This document shows positions 50,329 to 58,737 of a stretch of DNA of 62,377 nucleotides, piece by piece. Each line of letters opens with the position of its first letter. Position 1 is the first letter of the stretch. Location: positions 1-62,377 of the forward strand of contig NZ_JACESB010000015.1 in assembly GCF_013912005.1 (NCBI RefSeq), read 5' to 3'. Source of the stretch: Brevundimonas sp. (GTDB lineage Bacteria; Pseudomonadota; Alphaproteobacteria; Caulobacterales; Caulobacteraceae). Position numbers and translations under genes: made by a program. The notes under the pieces were generated by a model, which ran no database searches, was not told where the DNA came from, and saw only the letters and a program-made list of their open reading frames with translations.

Positions 50329-51078
50329 CTACGGCAAGCGCTCGTTTGAGAACTCCGCCACATCCTTCAGCAGGGCCGGAACGGCGGCCTCGATGATCTG
50401 ACGGCCCTTCTCCGGGCTGGCCTGCAGCGGGTCGGAGCCGATGCGGCCGTCGGGAAACCGCGCCCGGTAGTCCAGGGCGTCGCGGATCGGACCGACGGGG
50501 GCGATCTTCGGATCCAGCTCCGCCGTCTTCACCCGCTCCGGATAGGCGGCCTGGGTGACCGCGATCTCGGACGGGGTGGCGTGCATGCCGTGCCCGGTCG
50601 GGAACATGTTCGAGCAGAAGGCGTGCACCCCGGGCAGGTCCCACCAGTTGCGCAGCTTGAGGATGAACGGCGGCCGCTCCTCGACGAAGGACCACTCCGC
50701 ATAGATCTCGGCGAAGGTCGCCTCGATGGTGGCGACGTTGCCGCCGTGGCCGTTGAGCAAATAGATCCGCTCGAAGCCGTGCCGCGAGAGCGACGACACC
50801 CAGTCGGTGATCGCGGCCATGAAGGTCGAGGGGCGCAGCGAGATGGTGCCGGCGAAGGCCAGGTGGTGCTGGGCCATGCCGATGTTGAAGGTCGGCGCCA
50901 CGACCAGGCTCTCGTCCTGCGCCTCGGCCGCGTGGGCGATGATCTCGGGGCACAGCCAGTCGGTGCCGAGCAGGCCCGTCGGCCCGTGCTGCTCGTTGGA
51001 GCCGATCGGCACGACGACCGTCTTCGTGGTCTTCAGCCGCGCGTCGATCTCGGGCCAGGACGACAGGTGCATCAGCAT
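50329..51078 (-). CDS. Creatininase-family metal-dependent amidohydrolase
   Basis: 249 residues with the family metal ligands and loops: PIGSNEQHGPTGLLGTD (Glu and His near residue 28), LLNGHGGNVATIEA near residue 105, and HGMHATPSEIAVT. Relatives hydrolyse creatinine or formylated intermediates, or cleave the mycofactocin precursor; here the substrate is unknown. The ATG at 51078 is preferred because GGAG lies about 7 nt upstream; a GTG at 51096 is a longer alternative. Confidence 0.85.
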   Translation of the reverse strand: MLMHLSSWPEIDARLKTTKTVVVPIGSNEQHGPTGLLGTDWLCPEIIAHAAEAQDESLVVAPTFNIGMAQHHLAFAGTISLRPSTFMAAITDWVSSLSRHGFERIYLLNGHGGNVATIEATFAEIYAEWSFVEERPPFILKLRNWWDLPGVHAFCSNMFPTGHGMHATPSEIAVTQAAYPERVKTAELDPKIAPVGPIRDALDYRARFPDGRIGSDPLQASPEKGRQIIEAAVPALLKDVAEFSNERLP

Positions 51079-51137
51079 GCGGGGACTCCGGAACACTTCG
51101 GCGCCGGTCTAGGCCGATTGCCGCGCCCCGCCAACCG

Positions 51138-51731
51138 TCAGGGGGCGAAGGCCCGCAGGAACCGCCGCGCCGCCTCGGCGGCCCGCGCCGCGCGGTCGAA
51201 CGGCGGGTGCGGCACCGCCAGCAGGCTGCGCAGGTGGCCATGACCCAGCACCATGCCGGAGAACATCTCGGCCGCGGCGTCGGGGTCCGGGATGGCCAGG
51301 GCGCCGGAGCGGTCCTGCGCGGCCAGCCAGGCCGACAGCCGGCGCAGCCCCTCGGCGGGGCCGGCCTCGTAGATGGCCTGCGCCAGCTCCGGCGCCTCCG
51401 GGGACATCAGGGCGACGCCGCGCATCGAGCCGCCGCCCTCCGGCGCGCACAGCTTCTCCAGCAGGGTCGCGGCGACGGCGGTCAGGACCGTCTCCGGATC
51501 GCCGCCTCCGCGCAGCGGCGCGCTGACCGCGTCGGACCGGCGCGCGGCCAGGGCGCGGCCGATGTCCACCTTCGACGGGAAGCGGTTGTACAGCGTCTGG
51601 CGCGACACCCCGGCCCGCCGGGCGATCGCCTCCATCGAGGCGCGCGCCCCCTTCTCCTGGAACAGCGCCAGGGCCGCGTCGAGGATGGCCTCCGTCTTGC
51701 TCTCGTCGATCTGTCCGGGGCTGCGCGGCAT
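51138..51731 (-). CDS. TetR-family regulator of the emrAB-like operon
   Basis: 197 residues with a TetR helix-turn-helix at about residues 30-55 (MEAIARRAGVSRQTLYNRFPSK) and a variable ligand-binding C-terminal half of the AefR-like type. It is the third gene of an operon with emrA and emrB; its ATG overlaps the emrB stop by 1 nt. It most likely represses the operon through the palindrome at 54445-54462. Confidence 0.9.
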   Translation of the reverse strand: MPRSPGQIDESKTEAILDAALALFQEKGARASMEAIARRAGVSRQTLYNRFPSKVDIGRALAARRSDAVSAPLRGGGDPETVLTAVAATLLEKLCAPEGGGSMRGVALMSPEAPELAQAIYEAGPAEGLRRLSAWLAAQDRSGALAIPDPDAAAEMFSGMVLGHGHLRSLLAVPHPPFDRAARAAEAARRFLRAFAP

Positions 51732-53308
51732 CAGTGGGCGTCCGTCATCGGCGGCGCGGCGCGCACCGGCTTCGACAGCAGGGTGACGAAGGCCGCGAAG
51801 CCGCAGGCGATCGCCAGCATGGCGAAGGCGTCGCCGAAGGCCAGCGTCGTCGCCTGCCGCTCCAGCATGCCGTAGACCGCCTTCATCGCCGCCCCGGCCG
51901 GATCCATCGACCCGGCGAACCGCGCCTGCAGGCCCGTCAGCAGATCCTGCATGCCGACGTCGGAGGACGGGATGGCCTGGGTCAGCTCGTTCAGGTGCAG
52001 CGCCGTGTTGCGGGTCAGCGAGGTGTTGAGCAGGGCCAGGCCGAAGGCGCCGCCGACGTTGCGGCTCAGATTCACGAGGCCGGACGCGTTCTTGACCATG
52101 TGCGGCGGCAGGGTCGACATGGTCACCTGCTGGGCCGCGATCATGGCCAGCATGATCCCGGCCCCGCGCAGGGCCTGCACCCCGGCCAGCTCCCAGAAGC
52201 CCCATTCGGAGGTCAGGGCGTGGGCGTCCCACATGCCCCAGGCGCACAGCATGAAGCCGCCGAACATCAGCACGCGGGCGTCCAGCCGGCGCACCAGCCG
52301 CCCCGCGAAGGGGCCGGTGGCGAACATGGCCAGGCCCGAGACGACCATGGTGGTGCCCACCTCGGCCGCCGAATAGCCGCGCACCCGCGACAGGAACAGC
52401 GGCATCAGGAAGGTGCCGCCGAACAGCGCCGCCCCGACGGTGAAGGTCATCACCACCCCGACGAGGAAGTTGCGGTTGGTGAAGGCGCGCAGCTCGACGA
52501 TCGGATTGCGGTAGCTCAGCGCCCGCCACACGAAGGCGGGCCCTGTCACGGCAGCGGTGACCGCCAGCAGCAGGATCAGGTCGTCGGCGAACCAGTCGTT
52601 CTTCGCCCCTTCCTCCAGCACGAACTGCAGGCTCATCAGGAACACCGCCATCAGGCCCAGGCCCCACCAGTCGAAGCCGCGCGCCAGCGACGGATCGCCC
52701 TTGTCGAAGTTGGCGTAGCGGGCGACGAGGAACAGCACCGCCAGCCCGGGCGGCACGTTGATGAAGAACAGCCAGCGCCAGTCCAGCCACTCGGTCAGGT
52801 GGCCGCCCAGGGTGGGGCCGATGGTCGGGGCCAGGGTGACGATCAGGCCCATGACCACGCTGGCGGTGACCCGCTTCTCGGGCGGGAAGGCGGTGAAGGC
52901 CACCGCGAAGACGGTCGGGATCATCGCCCCGCCGACGAAGCCCTGCAGGGCGCGGAACACGATCATCGCCTCGATCGACGACGACAGGCCGGTGGCCACG
53001 CTCATCAGCATGAAGCCGGCGCAGGACACGAGGAAGACGTTGCGGGTCCCCCACAGCCGCGACAGGTATCCCGACAGCGGGATCATCACGACCTCGGGGA
53101 TCAGGTAGGCGGTCTGGATCCAGCTGATCTCGTCGGCCGAGGCGCCCACCCCCGCCTGGATCTGCGGCAGGGACGAGGCCACGATCTGGATGTCGAGGAT
53201 GGCCATGAACTGGCCGATGACCATGCCGGCGAAGCCGAGCAGCAGGGCCGTCCAGTTGATCTCCGGCCGGTCGCCGGCCGCGGCGACCGCGGGAGCGGCG
53301 GCGGTCAC
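51731..53308 (-). CDS. emrB: DHA2-family (EmrB-like) drug efflux permease
   Basis: A 525-residue major-facilitator transporter with about 14 membrane segments. Family motifs include the segment-1 region MVIGQFMAILDIQIVASSLPQI, and motif C-like LAPTIGPTLGGHL. It would form a tripartite pump with the adaptor encoded upstream and an outer-membrane TolC-type channel not in this window. GTG start at 53308 overlaps the emrA stop by 4 nt. Confidence 0.93.
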   Translation of the reverse strand: MTAAAPAVAAAGDRPEINWTALLLGFAGMVIGQFMAILDIQIVASSLPQIQAGVGASADEISWIQTAYLIPEVVMIPLSGYLSRLWGTRNVFLVSCAGFMLMSVATGLSSSIEAMIVFRALQGFVGGAMIPTVFAVAFTAFPPEKRVTASVVMGLIVTLAPTIGPTLGGHLTEWLDWRWLFFINVPPGLAVLFLVARYANFDKGDPSLARGFDWWGLGLMAVFLMSLQFVLEEGAKNDWFADDLILLLAVTAAVTGPAFVWRALSYRNPIVELRAFTNRNFLVGVVMTFTVGAALFGGTFLMPLFLSRVRGYSAAEVGTTMVVSGLAMFATGPFAGRLVRRLDARVLMFGGFMLCAWGMWDAHALTSEWGFWELAGVQALRGAGIMLAMIAAQQVTMSTLPPHMVKNASGLVNLSRNVGGAFGLALLNTSLTRNTALHLNELTQAIPSSDVGMQDLLTGLQARFAGSMDPAGAAMKAVYGMLERQATTLAFGDAFAMLAIACGFAAFVTLLSKPVRAAPPMTDAH

Positions 53309-54408
53309 CGGGCCGCGCCCGGGCCCAGGTCCGCCGTGCGCACCGGCGCGACCGCCGCCTCGGCGAAGCTCGGACCGCCGCGGCTCTTCAGGTCGACCTT
53401 GACCTCGACCGACAGGCCGGGCCGCAGGGCGGCGGCGTCCGCGCCCTCGATGCGGATCCGCACCGGCACCCGCTGGGTGATCTTGGTGAAGTTGCCGGTG
53501 GCGTTCTCGATCGGGATCAGGGCGAACTCCGAACCGGTGGCCGGAGCGAAGCTGTCGATCCGGCCGGACAGGGTCCGTCCGGGGAAGGCGTCGGCCTCGA
53601 TCTCGACCGCCTGGCCGAGGCGCAGCCGGTCCAGCTGGGTCTCCTTGAAGTTGGCCACCACATAGGCGTCGCCCAGCGGCACGATCGACAGCACCGCCCC
53701 GCCGGGCCGCACGTACTGGCCGACGCGCACGCCGCGGGCGCCGACCACGCCGGCCACCGGCGCGCGGATCACCGTCCGGTCCAGCCGGATGCGGGCGCGT
53801 TCGACCGCCGCCCGGGCCTGTTCCACGGAGGCCAGCGACTGGCTGCGGGTCGAGCCCAGCACCCCGGCGGCGCGCTGCTCGGCGGCCAGCGCCGCCTGCG
53901 CCTCGGCCACCGAGGCGCGGGCGGTCCGCACCCCGGCCCGCTCGGTCTCGATGCGCTGCTCGGACACCCAGCCCTGGGCGGCCAGGCGGCCGTAGCGATC
54001 CACCTGTTGCGCCGCCAGCTCGGCCTGCGCCTCGGCCTGGCTCACCGCCGCCGCGCGGGCGGCGATCAGCGCCTGCTCCTGGGCGGCCCGGGCGTCGACG
54101 TTGCGCACCCCGGCCTCCAGCGCCGCCAGATTGGCCTCCGCCTCGGCCAGCTCCGCCCGGGCGTCGGCGTCGTCCAGCCGCAGCAGCACCTGCCCCGCCT
54201 CGACCCGCTGGTTGTCGCCGACCAGCACCTCGACGACATAGCCCTCGATCTGCGGGCTGACCTCGGTGGTGTCGGCCTGGACGAAGGCGTTGTCGGTCGC
54301 CTCCCAGCGCTGCTTGCCCTGCCACCAGACGAAACCGCCGACCAGCAGGGCGAGGCCGACCACGGCGGCGACGATCAGGGGCAGGCGCTTCTTGAGGACG
54401 GGGTTCAT
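53305..54408 (-). CDS. emrA: EmrA/HlyD-type membrane fusion protein
   Basis: A 367-residue periplasmic adaptor: an N-terminal membrane anchor (LPLIVAAVVGLALLVGGFVWW), a lipoyl half (ATDNAFVQADTTEVSPQIEGYV), a long coiled-coil hairpin (about residues 75-190), and the beta-barrel segment IRAPVAGVVGARGVRVGQYV. The ATG at 54408 is favoured; a longer frame to 54462 would begin inside the operator palindrome. Confidence 0.93.
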   Translation of the reverse strand: MNPVLKKRLPLIVAAVVGLALLVGGFVWWQGKQRWEATDNAFVQADTTEVSPQIEGYVVEVLVGDNQRVEAGQVLLRLDDADARAELAEAEANLAALEAGVRNVDARAAQEQALIAARAAAVSQAEAQAELAAQQVDRYGRLAAQGWVSEQRIETERAGVRTARASVAEAQAALAAEQRAAGVLGSTRSQSLASVEQARAAVERARIRLDRTVIRAPVAGVVGARGVRVGQYVRPGGAVLSIVPLGDAYVVANFKETQLDRLRLGQAVEIEADAFPGRTLSGRIDSFAPATGSEFALIPIENATGNFTKITQRVPVRIRIEGADAAALRPGLSVEVKVDLKSRGGPSFAEAAVAPVRTADLGPGAAR

Positions 54409-54444
54409 CGGCGAACTCGGATCGGGGAGGGGCGGGCCGCTAAA

Positions 54445-54462
54445 ATGGACAGTTGCGTCCAT
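54445..54462. promoter_or_regulatory. Likely TetR operator upstream of emrA
   Basis: ATGGAC-AGTTGC-GTCCAT: 6-bp perfect inverted arms with a 6-nt centre, 36 nt before the emrA start codon, in AT-rich DNA. On the minus strand TTGATT (54469-54464) lies just outside it and could be the -35 element, so a repressor bound here would cover the promoter. Confidence 0.6.
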
Positions 54463-54520
54463 AAATCAACCGGCTTGCGCGCGCCCGGCGACACGTCATG
54501 TTTCAGCGCGTTAGCGACCC

Positions 54521-55798
54521 ATGACCGACAGCCTCCCCGCCGCCCTCGACATCGCCGTCATCGGCGCCGGCCCCGCCGGCCTCGCCGCCGCCCGCGCCCT
54601 GCGCGGCCGCGGCCTCGCCGTGGCCGTGCTCGAGGCCCGCGACCGCGTCGGCGGCCGCGCCTTCACCCTGCAAGCGGCGGGCTTCGCGCTCGACATGGGC
54701 TGCGGCTGGCTGCACTCGGCGGACGAGAACCCGCTCGCCGCCCTCGTCGAACCGCAGGGCCTGACCCTCGACCGCACCCCGCCGCCCTGGGAGCGCCAGG
54801 CCTTCGACCACGAGATGACCCCGGCCGAGCAGGCGGAGTTCCGGGCGGCTTTCGCGGCCTTCGAGGCGCGGCTGGAACAGGCCGCCGCCCGCGGCGAGGA
54901 GGGACCGGCCTCGGCCCTGTTCGAGCCCGGCTGCCGCTGGAACCCGCGCATGGACGCCATCTCCGGCGCGCTGAACGGCGCCCGGTTCGCCGAGGTGTCG
55001 ATCCGCGACTACGCCGCCTACCGCGACACGGACGTGAACTGGCGGGTGGTCGAGGGCTACGGGACGCTGGTCGCCCGGCTGGGCTCCGGCATGGACATCC
55101 ACACCGGCTGTCCGGTGACCCGCATCAATCGCTCGGGGCCCGCACTGCGGCTGGACACCCCCCGCGGCGTCATCGAGACGCGCACCGCGATCGTCACCGC
55201 GCCCACCGACCTGATCGCCGCCGGCGCCCTGCGCTTCGACCCGCCGTCGCCGGATCTTGTGGAGGCCGCCGCCGACCTGCCGCTGGGCCTCGCCTCCAAG
55301 CTGCATCTGGCGGTGACCGGCGCGGAAGACTTCCCGCCCGACAGCCAGCTGTGGGGGCGAAACGACACCGCGGAGACCGGCGGCTATCACCTGCGCCCCT
55401 TCGGCCGGCCGATGATCGAGGCCTGGTTCAGCGCCGACCTCGCCCGCGCCCTGGAGGCCGAGGGCGAAGCCGCCTTCGCCGCCTTCGCCGCCGACGAGCT
55501 GGCCGACCTGCTCGGCTCGAACATGCGCCGGCGCCTCGAGCCGGTCGCCGTCTCGATGTGGGGGTCGGATCCGTGGGCGCGCGGCGCCTATTCCCACGCC
55601 CGCCCCGGCGCCGCCGACGCCCGCGCCCGCCTCGCCCGGCCCGTGGAGAACCGCCTGTTCCTCGCCGGCGAGGCGACCTCGCCCGACTTCTACGGCACGG
55701 CCCACGGCGCCTGGCTGGAGGGCGAGCGCGCGGCCGGGCAGGCGCTGGCGGCGCTCGGCCTTGACCCGTCGCCGGGGCCCGGCGACGAGGAGGGATGA
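54521..55798 (+). CDS. Flavin-dependent amine oxidase-family protein
   Basis: 425 residues with the FAD-binding loop IAVIGAGPAGLAAARAL at the N terminus, the following EARDRVGGRAFT motif, and the C-terminal FAD motif RLFLAGEATSPDFYGTAHGAWLEGERAA. This is the monoamine oxidase/phytoene desaturase-like superfamily; the substrate cannot be read from sequence. It diverges from emrA and its stop overlaps the nth start (ATGA). Confidence 0.88.
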   Translation: MTDSLPAALDIAVIGAGPAGLAAARALRGRGLAVAVLEARDRVGGRAFTLQAAGFALDMGCGWLHSADENPLAALVEPQGLTLDRTPPPWERQAFDHEMTPAEQAEFRAAFAAFEARLEQAAARGEEGPASALFEPGCRWNPRMDAISGALNGARFAEVSIRDYAAYRDTDVNWRVVEGYGTLVARLGSGMDIHTGCPVTRINRSGPALRLDTPRGVIETRTAIVTAPTDLIAAGALRFDPPSPDLVEAAADLPLGLASKLHLAVTGAEDFPPDSQLWGRNDTAETGGYHLRPFGRPMIEAWFSADLARALEAEGEAAFAAFAADELADLLGSNMRRRLEPVAVSMWGSDPWARGAYSHARPGAADARARLARPVENRLFLAGEATSPDFYGTAHGAWLEGERAAGQALAALGLDPSPGPGDEEG

Positions 55799-56535
55799 GA
55801 CCGCCCAAGGCCCGCGCGAGATCCGTCGCCCCGAAACGCCCCGCCGTCCTCACCGGCCCCATGGTCCCGGTGCTGCGCTGGCCGCCGGACGAGGACCGGG
55901 TGGAGGCGATCTTCGCCCGCCTGTCCGGCGTCATGCCGGACCCGAAGACGGAGCTGACCTACACCAACCCCTTCACCTTCGTGGTCGCCGTCGCTCTCTC
56001 GGCCCAGGCCACCGACGTCGCGGTCAACAAGGCCACCGCCCGGCTGTTCGCGGTCGCCGACACGCCGGAGAAGATGCTGGCCCTCGGCGAGGCGGGGCTG
56101 ATCCCCTTCATCTCCTCGATCGGCCTGTACCGGAACAAGGCGAGGAACGTCATCGCGCTGAGCCGCCTCGTGCTGGAGCAGTACGGCGGCGAGGTCCCGC
56201 TGACGCGCGAGGCGCTGCAGGCCCTGCCGGGCGTGGGCCGCAAGACCGCCAGCGTGGTGCTCAACGAGCTCGGCGTGGAGCCGGCGATCGCGGTGGACAC
56301 CCATGTGTTCCGCGTCTCCCACCGCCTCGGCCTCGCCAACGCCGCCACGCCCGACAAGGTCGAGGCCCAGCTGCACGAGGTCGTGCCGGACGCCTGGCTG
56401 CCCAAGGCCCACCACTGGCTGATCCTGCATGGCCGCTACGTGTGCACGGCGCGCAAGCCGAAGTGCAGCGCCTGCGTGATCGCCGACCTCTGCCCCTCGC
56501 GGGCCGGATTGCAGGCGCTGGGAGAGGCGGCCTAG
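55795..56535 (+). CDS. nth: Endonuclease III
   Basis: Base-excision repair glycosylase/AP lyase for oxidised pyrimidines. The 246-residue protein has the helix-hairpin-helix LPGVGRKTASVVLNE with the catalytic Lys, the catalytic Asp in AVDTHVFRVSHRL, and the iron-sulfur ligands Cys-x6-Cys-x2-Cys-x5-Cys in the tail (CTARKPKCSACVIADLC). About 30 basic N-terminal residues precede the conserved core. Confidence 0.96.
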   Translation: MRPPKARARSVAPKRPAVLTGPMVPVLRWPPDEDRVEAIFARLSGVMPDPKTELTYTNPFTFVVAVALSAQATDVAVNKATARLFAVADTPEKMLALGEAGLIPFISSIGLYRNKARNVIALSRLVLEQYGGEVPLTREALQALPGVGRKTASVVLNELGVEPAIAVDTHVFRVSHRLGLANAATPDKVEAQLHEVVPDAWLPKAHHWLILHGRYVCTARKPKCSACVIADLCPSRAGLQALGEAA

Positions 56536-57401
56536 AGGCGCGCCTTCACCGCCGCCGCGAACCGCGCCCCGCCCTCCGGCGCCGCGCCGAGGTAGAAGTC
56601 CGGCTCGATCAGCTCCGCCTCCATCAGCCGCCAGCCGCCGTCGGGCCCCTGCGCCATGTCGATGCGCGCGTAGAGCAGGTCCTCGTCGATGGCGGCGAGG
56701 GTGCGTTCGGCCAGCTCCAGCGCCCCCGCCGGCGGCTCCGGCAGGGCGACGTAGCGGCCGCCGAACTGGGTCTGGATGCGGAAGTCGCCCTGCACCGGCC
56801 GCTTGTTCACGACGTGGCTGAGCGCGCCGCCGAAGAACAGCAGGCTGGTCTCGCCCTCGCTCTCGATCGACGGCAGGTAGGGCTGGATCATGGCCGACCC
56901 CTCCGGCGCGTCGGCCAGGCGGTCGCCGCGCGACAGGCGCAGGGTCTTCCACGCCCCGCCGGACACGCGCGGCTTGACGATCAGGGTGTCGGTCCCCAGC
57001 CGGTCGAAGGCGGCGTCGACGTCGGCCTGGCTGACCCCGTCGGCCCAGATCGTCTCCGGGACGGCCACGCCCCGGTCGGCGAGGCGGCCGAGGTAGGACT
57101 TGTCCGAATTCCACGCCAGCACGGCCGGCGGATTCAGCATCCGCACGCCCGCCGCCTCCCAGGTCCGGCAGGCCTGCAGCCAGCGATCGTGGTCGCGGTG
57201 ATAGCCCCAGGCGATCACCGGCAGCACCAGCGGGACGTCCGCCAGTCCCGCGGCGTCGATCGCATGATCGGTCCACGGCGTCGGCCGCGCCGTGATCCCG
57301 GCCCCGGCCAGCGCCGCCGCCAGCCGCTCCAGCACGCCGGGCCACTGGCCGGCGAAGGACAGGTCGGCGGGATCGGGGGTGAGGACGGCGATCTGGGTCA
57401 T
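56532..57401 (-). CDS. ATP-grasp domain protein (RimK/glutathione-synthetase-like)
   Basis: 289 residues of an ATP-grasp fold: an N-terminal lobe (MTQIAVLTPDPADLSFAGQ), the nucleotide-binding VKPRVSGGAWKTLRLSRGD, and the metal site YARIDMAQGPDGGWRLMEAELIEPDFYLG. Such proteins ligate a carboxylate to an amine or thiol. Nothing nearby suggests the substrate. Its 3' end overlaps the convergent nth gene by 4 nt. Confidence 0.83.
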   Translation of the reverse strand: MTQIAVLTPDPADLSFAGQWPGVLERLAAALAGAGITARPTPWTDHAIDAAGLADVPLVLPVIAWGYHRDHDRWLQACRTWEAAGVRMLNPPAVLAWNSDKSYLGRLADRGVAVPETIWADGVSQADVDAAFDRLGTDTLIVKPRVSGGAWKTLRLSRGDRLADAPEGSAMIQPYLPSIESEGETSLLFFGGALSHVVNKRPVQGDFRIQTQFGGRYVALPEPPAGALELAERTLAAIDEDLLYARIDMAQGPDGGWRLMEAELIEPDFYLGAAPEGGARFAAAVKARL

Positions 57402-57531
57402 GGCAGGGTGATAGCCGCGCCCGATACCCGGTGAAAAGCGCTGGTGAGCAAGAGGTGAGCCGAATGCCCACGCGAGCCTGCCCGCCCCCTGCTCAGCAGC
57501 CCGATTCACCGACAGCCCCTCGCCAATCGGG

Positions 57532-57554
57532 GGCGCGCCCGCTAAGGGCGCGCC
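57532..57554 (+). promoter_or_regulatory. 9-bp hairpin abutting the PfkB-kinase start codon
   Basis: GGCGCGCCC-GCTAA-GGGCGCGCC ends at the base before the ATG. No Shine-Dalgarno sequence is visible, and the hairpin occupies the position where it would be. It could restrict initiation, or the gene may use a leaderless transcript. Confidence 0.4.
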
Positions 57555-58595
57555 ATGACCCAGCCCGCTCCGCCCGCCGCCTTCGACGTCTGCGCCGTCG
57601 GCAACGCCATCGTCGACGTCCTCGCCCCATGCGAACCCGCCTTCCTCGAGGCCCAGGGGCTGACCCCCGGCTCGATGCAGCTGGTCGACGCCGACCGCAG
57701 CGCCGCCCTCTACGCCGCCATGGCGGCGGGGGTCGAGGCCTCGGGCGGTTCGGCCGGCAACACCGTCGCCGGCGTCGGCAGCTTCGGCGGCCGCGCCGCC
57801 TACATCGGCAAGGTGGCCGACGACCAGCTGGGCGGGGTCTTCACCCACGACATCCACGCCGTCGGCGTCCACTTCGCCACCCCGCCGCTGCACGACGGCG
57901 CCGCCTCGGGCCACGCCACCGGCGTGTGCATGATCAACGTCACCCCCGACGGCCAGCGCACCATGTGCACCTTCCTCGGCGCCGCCAACCAGCTGACCGT
58001 CGCCGACATCGACGCCGACCTGATCGGGGCCTCGGAGATCGTCTATCTGGAGGGCTACCTGTTCGACCCGGCGCCGGCCCGGGCCGCCTTCGAGGCCGCC
58101 GCCGCCGCCGCCCACGCCGCCGGCCGCAAGGTGGCCATCACCCTTTCCGACAGCTTCGTCGTCCACCGCTGGCGCGCCGAGCTGCTGGCCTTCATCGAGG
58201 CCTCGGCCGACATCGTCCTCGCCAACGAGGCCGAGCTGGCGGCCCTGTTCGAGACCGAGGACTTCGACCACGCCGCCGCCCACCTCGGCCGCATCGTCGA
58301 GACCGCCGCCGTGACCCGGGGCGCCGCCGGCTCGGTGGTGTTCGGACGCGGCGGACAGGAGCGCGTCGAGGTCGCCGCCTGCCCGGTCGACAAGGTCGTC
58401 GACACCACCGGCGCCGGCGACCAGTACGCCGCCGGCTTCCTGCTCGGCCTCGCCCGCGGTCTGCCGCTGGCGGACGCCGGCCGGCTCGGATCACTGGCGG
58501 CGGCGGAGGTCATCGCCCACTGGGGTCCGCGCCCGATGACGTCGCTGGAGACGCTGGCGCAGGACGCGGGGCTTCCGCTCGGCCTTGAGGGGTGA
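57555..58595 (+). CDS. PfkB-family carbohydrate kinase (adenosine kinase-like)
   Basis: 346 residues of the ribokinase fold. The N-terminal FDVCAVGNAIVDVLAP and GGSAGNTVAGVGSFGG motifs bind the sugar, and DTTGAGDQYAAGFLLGLARG near residue 280 holds the catalytic Asp and anion hole. Alphaproteobacterial relatives are annotated as adenosine kinase; that is the best guess but other nucleosides or sugars are possible. The last codons, Glu-Gly-stop, are also the first unit of a 7-nt repeat array. Confidence 0.88.
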   Translation: MTQPAPPAAFDVCAVGNAIVDVLAPCEPAFLEAQGLTPGSMQLVDADRSAALYAAMAAGVEASGGSAGNTVAGVGSFGGRAAYIGKVADDQLGGVFTHDIHAVGVHFATPPLHDGAASGHATGVCMINVTPDGQRTMCTFLGAANQLTVADIDADLIGASEIVYLEGYLFDPAPARAAFEAAAAAAHAAGRKVAITLSDSFVVHRWRAELLAFIEASADIVLANEAELAALFETEDFDHAAAHLGRIVETAAVTRGAAGSVVFGRGGQERVEVAACPVDKVVDTTGAGDQYAAGFLLGLARGLPLADAGRLGSLAAAEVIAHWGPRPMTSLETLAQDAGLPLGLEG

Positions 58596-58737
58596 AGAGT
58601 GAGGGGTGAAGAGTGAGTAGTGAGTAGTAAGTTGTGGGGAATGAGCGGTGGCTTCGCCGACCCTCCCCACCCTGATCACTACTCACTACTCACTATTCAC
58701 TATTCACTATTCACTATTCACTATTCACGACTAGCTA
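58587..58737. repeat. Array A: inverted arms of 7-nt degenerate repeats
   Basis: The left arm (58587-58635) is seven units of 7 nt: GAGGGGT, GAAGAGT, GAGGGGT, GAAGAGT, GAGTAGT, GAGTAGT, AAGTTGT. The right arm (58675-58737) is nine: ATCACTA, CTCACTA twice, TTCACTA four times, TTCACGA, CTAGCTA. The arms pair perfectly over 17 bp (58612-58628 with 58678-58694), and GTGGGGA/TCCCCAC adds 7 bp within the core. The left arm starts in the last codons of the PfkB gene and the right arm ends at the stop of the convergent smr gene. It is not a CRISPR: there are no spacers. Confidence 0.9.
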
